From NCBI GenBank assembly GCA_009792885.1, contig WMCF01000009.1, positions 3,514,954 through 3,578,953 of the forward strand: DNA of 64,000 bases, given 5' to 3'. The notes under the pieces are model-generated. The model saw only the letters and a program-made list of their open reading frames with translations, was not told the origin of the DNA and made no database searches. Below, piece by piece: positions 63,943 to 64,000 of the stretch. This stretch comes from Eremophila alpestris peregrina. Its lineage: Eukaryota > Chordata > Aves > Passeriformes > Alaudidae. Positions within the stretch are counted from its first letter, which is position 1. Every line of letters begins with the position of its first letter. A program made the position numbers and the translations under genes.

Positions 63943-64000
63943 AAAGCATGAAGGCTTGTTGTTCACTCACAGCAGATTGTGTCACCAATTCCCAGGCCAG

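Larger units (their letters stand above)
20998..64000 (+). other. CREB5: CREB5 intron, 5' portion (>43 kb)
   Basis: This is the intron following the second exon. The next coding segment (RLKAAL..., then the His-rich stretch) does not appear in any frame to the end of the window, so the intron exceeds 43 kb here. By block, 21.0-24.7 kb shows nothing beyond AT-rich DNA. 24.7-27.6 kb has the AAGGA array, a CpG-richer patch and a MIR-like relic. 27.6-34 kb has palindromic relics, a tandem duplication and a hairpin. 34-42.9 kb is unique-looking DNA with homeodomain-type TAAT clusters. 42.9-50.4 kb has a long palindromic relic and a CpG-richer patch. 50.4-53.6 kb shows nothing clear. 53.6-54.9 kb has a palindromic relic, the CR1 tail and a G/T tract. 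54.9-62.9 kb shows nothing beyond short repeats. 62.9-64.0 kb has an A/C tract, a TATC array and a MIR-like SINE. Absence of the next exon rests on my reading and recall of the protein. Confidence 0.8.

Overview
This window is vertebrate, most probably avian, nuclear DNA. It lies almost entirely inside the introns of one gene. That gene is CREB5 (cAMP-responsive element-binding protein 5, a bZIP factor of the ATF2/ATF7 family), on the + strand. Two consecutive coding exons are recognisable: 18677-18803 (127 bp) and 20887-20997 (111 bp). Both have canonical AG/GT borders, and the reading frame passes without a break from one to the other. They encode the Pro/Met-rich linker between the N-terminal zinc-finger/activation region and the His-rich and bZIP regions of CREB5. 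The exons for those other regions were not found here.

The case for a bird rests on three things. There is a recognisable CR1 LINE 3' end (53872-54120), interspersed repeats are very sparse, and the remaining repeats are old. Those old repeats are MIR/L2-like and L3-like tails plus a set of degraded palindromic elements of a kind I associate with sauropsid genomes. A non-avian sauropsid is less likely but cannot be excluded from sequence alone.

Layout: 1-18676 is the 3' part of a long intron, AT-rich, with a few old repeat fragments. 18677-20997 holds the exon pair and the 2.1-kb intron between them. 20998-64000 is more than 43 kb of the next intron. It contains an (AAGGA)n array, a 50-bp tandem duplication, a perfect-stem hairpin, two locally CpG-richer patches, the CR1 tail, palindromic repeat relics, G/T- and A/C-rich tracts, a (TATC)n array and a MIR-like SINE at the right end.

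No tRNA, rRNA, CRISPR array, operon or second protein-coding gene could be supported. Apart from the two that overlap the CREB5 exons, the long open frames have no recognisable domain and no exon-like features, and I treat them as chance. I did not find a new biological system. The most useful leads are the in-frame 111-bp exon with a weak donor site, the family of palindromic relics, and a few candidate intronic regulatory patches.
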